44,057 bases of DNA from Legionellaceae bacterium (lineage in GTDB: Bacteria; Pseudomonadota; Gammaproteobacteria; Legionellales; Legionellaceae): NCBI GenBank assembly GCA_947477015.1, contig CANJSM010000005.1, forward strand, positions 1 to 44,057. Reading direction: 5' to 3'. Both the position numbers and the translations under genes were made by a program. The notes beneath the pieces were generated by a model, which did not search any database, was not told where the DNA came from, and was given only the letters and a program-made list of their open reading frames with translations. Shown here in pieces: positions 42,376 to 44,057 of the stretch; position 1 is the first letter of the stretch, and each line of letters starts with the position of its first letter.

Positions 42376-43733
42376 TTACACCATTATATGAAGAGCTACC
42401 AGAAACCAGCCTAGATTCTTTGATTGCGTTGTTTTCAAATAAAAAAGACTTGATGGTTTTAAGCAGTAGCCTGCAAATGGATGGCTATGGACGTTATTCT
42501 TACATTTGTTTTGATTCATTTTGGTCGTTTTCATCCAAAGGTGAGCAGAAACAAAATCCATTCGATGTCATCAATAAAAAGTTGCGTGAATACGCCATTC
42601 AAGCTGTCGATAGCCTTCCCCCTCTGCAAGGTGGCGCGGTGGGGTATTTCGGTTATGAGGCCAGTCATTATCTAGAAAAATTGCCTGTTGTAGTCGATAA
42701 CATCAATTTACCTGATATTTATTTAAACTTTTATAGCACGGTGATTTCTATTGATCACGTTACAAATCGTTGTTGGGTTGTTGCGACAGGGTTTCCAGAA
42801 AAGTTAGACGACATGCGGGTTGAGAAGGCGCGTGCAGAGATAAAAAACATCCTTTCTTGCTTGGGGGTTTGCCCCCCAAAAAAATTGCACCATCAGCCTT
42901 GTTGGGCCAAGGCCCAACCTACATCAAATTTTACCCGAGAATCTTACACTAATGCGGTGAACATCACCCAAAACTATATTTTAAATGGCGATATTTTTCA
43001 GGCCAACCTTTCACAGCAATTTAATAGCGATTTACCAGAAGACATGAATCCAATGGATCTTTATTTTCATCTAATGAAAGTAAATCCAGCCCCCTTTTCT
43101 GCATTCATGAGACTGCCAGAGAATGGCTATATTATTTCTGCATCCCCCGAGCGATTCATTAAATTAACAGACCAACGGGTTGAAACATGCCCTATCAAAG
43201 GCACTAGAAAACGCTCTGCTTCTCTAAAAGAAGATCAACGTCTTGCCACTGAACTGTTAAATAGCGAAAAAGATAAAGCTGAAAACGTCATGATTGTTGA
43301 TTTAATGCGCAACGATATGTCCCGGGTATGCCACACCGTGAAGGTAGAGGAATTAACGGCTTTAAAAAGTTTTGAAACCGTGCATCATTTAGTGTCTAAA
43401 GTGACAGGCGTTCTAAAACACAACATGAACAACATCGATTTAATCAAAGCCACTTTCCCACCCGGATCGGTGACAGGAGCGCCCAAAATTCGCGCCATGG
43501 AAATCATCAGTGAATTAGAGCATCAAGCCCGAGGCCCTTATTGCGGCAGCCTGGGTTATATCAGTTTTACAGGCAACATGGATTTGTCCGTCATCATTCG
43601 AACTTATTTCATCAAGCAAAACAAACTGTTTTTCAGTGCCGGTGGCGCTGTGGTATTGGATTCAGATCCAAATGATGAATATCAAGAAAGCTTAACCAAA
43701 GCGAGTGCTCTTATGAAGGCATTAATTCCATGA
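42372..43733 (+). CDS. pabB: Aminodeoxychorismate synthase component I
   Basis: PabB aminates chorismate to 4-amino-4-deoxychorismate for folate synthesis, with ammonia from PabA. The 453-residue protein has an N-terminal domain and the chorismate-binding domain with GDIFQANLSQQFN (about 205-217), and the PIKGTRKR motif (about 275-282). The Lys in this motif is the PabB nucleophile, whereas TrpE has Ala (PIAGT), so this is PabB and not TrpE. GSVTGAPKIRAMEII (about 362-376) follows. Residues 176-184 (PCWAKAQPT) are encoded by a copy of the dispersed palindromic repeat and sit in a linker just before the catalytic domain. Four-base overlaps join it to smrB and pabA. Confidence 0.93.
   Translation: MITPLYEELPETSLDSLIALFSNKKDLMVLSSSLQMDGYGRYSYICFDSFWSFSSKGEQKQNPFDVINKKLREYAIQAVDSLPPLQGGAVGYFGYEASHYLEKLPVVVDNINLPDIYLNFYSTVISIDHVTNRCWVVATGFPEKLDDMRVEKARAEIKNILSCLGVCPPKKLHHQPCWAKAQPTSNFTRESYTNAVNITQNYILNGDIFQANLSQQFNSDLPEDMNPMDLYFHLMKVNPAPFSAFMRLPENGYIISASPERFIKLTDQRVETCPIKGTRKRSASLKEDQRLATELLNSEKDKAENVMIVDLMRNDMSRVCHTVKVEELTALKSFETVHHLVSKVTGVLKHNMNNIDLIKATFPPGSVTGAPKIRAMEIISELEHQARGPYCGSLGYISFTGNMDLSVIIRTYFIKQNKLFFSAGGAVVLDSDPNDEYQESLTKASALMKALIP
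42899..42922. repeat. Dispersed palindromic repeat, copy inside the pabB coding region
   Basis: These 24 bases are identical to 112-135 and, over 22 bases, to 5051-5072. The insertion keeps the reading frame and encodes a short segment (CWAKAQPT) of PabB. Confidence 0.85.
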
Positions 43734-44057
43734 TTTTGATCATCGACAATTACGACTCATTTGTGTTTAATTTGGCAAGGTATGCTGAAGATCTGGGACA
43801 TACAGTAAACGTTGTAAGAAACAACCAAATTACCATAGAAACCATTCTCACCCTGCAGCCGACACACATCATATTATCCCCAGGCCCCAGAGGCCCGACG
43901 GATGCTGGAATATCGATAGAAATCGTACAAAAGTTTGCTGGAAAAATACCCATCTTAGGGGTCTGCTTAGGCCACCAAGTCATCGGCCATGTATTTGGTG
44001 GTCGTATTGCCAAAGCACAAGAACCCATGCACGGTAAATCGTGTTTAATTCAACACA
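43730..44057 (+). CDS. pabA: Aminodeoxychorismate/anthranilate synthase glutamine amidotransferase (partial)
   Basis: The first 109 residues of a class I glutamine amidotransferase are present and the gene runs off the window. MILIIDNYDSFVFNLARY and LSPGPRGPTDAG are typical of PabA/TrpG, and GVCLGHQ carries the nucleophilic cysteine (about residue 79). It supplies ammonia to PabB, whose gene it overlaps by 4 bases (ATGA). In many bacteria the same subunit also serves TrpE, and the remaining sequence cannot be judged. Confidence 0.93.
   Translation, partial: MILIIDNYDSFVFNLARYAEDLGHTVNVVRNNQITIETILTLQPTHIILSPGPRGPTDAGISIEIVQKFAGKIPILGVCLGHQVIGHVFGGRIAKAQEPMHGKSCLIQH

Noticed and set aside
42372..43733. 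Anthranilate synthase TrpE as identity
   Set aside because: The PIKGT motif with Lys is diagnostic of PabB; TrpE has PIAGT.
1..44057. CRISPR array, prophage or integrative element with intact integrase
   Set aside because: No regularly spaced direct repeats and no integrase, phage structural or conjugation genes were seen. Repeats are isolated palindromes.

Overview
The window looks like chromosome of a gammaproteobacterium of the order Legionellales, either Legionella itself or a close relative. The base composition is moderate. Housekeeping gene orders are typical of gammaproteobacteria: queA-(tgt slot)-yajC-secD-secF, recA-recX-alaS, pgsA-tRNA-Gly-tRNA-Cys-tRNA-Leu, and prmB-aroC-asd. Scattered among them are proteins of the Dot/Icm-effector type: an AnkH/LegA3-like ankyrin protein, an F-box protein with an N-myristoylation-like start, a membrane-anchored alpha/beta hydrolase, and several large unknown soluble or hairpin-membrane proteins. 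The genus is inferred from protein resemblance only.

Layout. Positions 1-950 hold a dispersed repeat and phhB. Positions 955-6110 are the minus-strand queA/tgt-like/yajC/secD/secF cluster. The protein in the tgt slot keeps the zinc site but has lost both catalytic aspartates. Positions 6342-9317 carry two effector-like genes, and 9621-11122 two tandem amino-acid-binding proteins. Positions 11280-15480 are alaS, recX and recA, followed by acetoacetyl-CoA synthetase and a NadD-like protein. Positions 18893-21571 hold a 24-bp-arm inverted repeat, then a promoter, a SAM-II-like leader and metNIQ. Positions 21669-26991 hold an unknown protein, rimO, an orphan MNT nucleotidyltransferase, lolD and a lolC/E-type permease.

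The accessory stretch 27000-29970 is the most unusual. On the minus strand it carries the target half of a diversity-generating retroelement (DGR): a C-type-lectin/DUF1566-like variable protein whose last ~35 codons have the codon pattern left by adenine mutagenesis, a GC-rich hairpin, and a 48-codon N-terminal stub of the accessory gene avd. Neither reverse transcriptase nor template repeat is present, so the cassette is either an orphan or is served from elsewhere in the genome. It abuts an unidentified gene fragment and the F-box gene, which contains a run of ten G.

From 29972 onward come three tRNAs, pgsA, a HAD phosphatase and rluC, then rne, a small hairpin-membrane protein, the ankH-like gene with a translationally coupled beta-sandwich (MSP-like) partner, asd, aroC, prmB, smrB, pabB and the start of pabA. 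Short palindromic repeats are scattered throughout. One copy lies in frame inside pabB.
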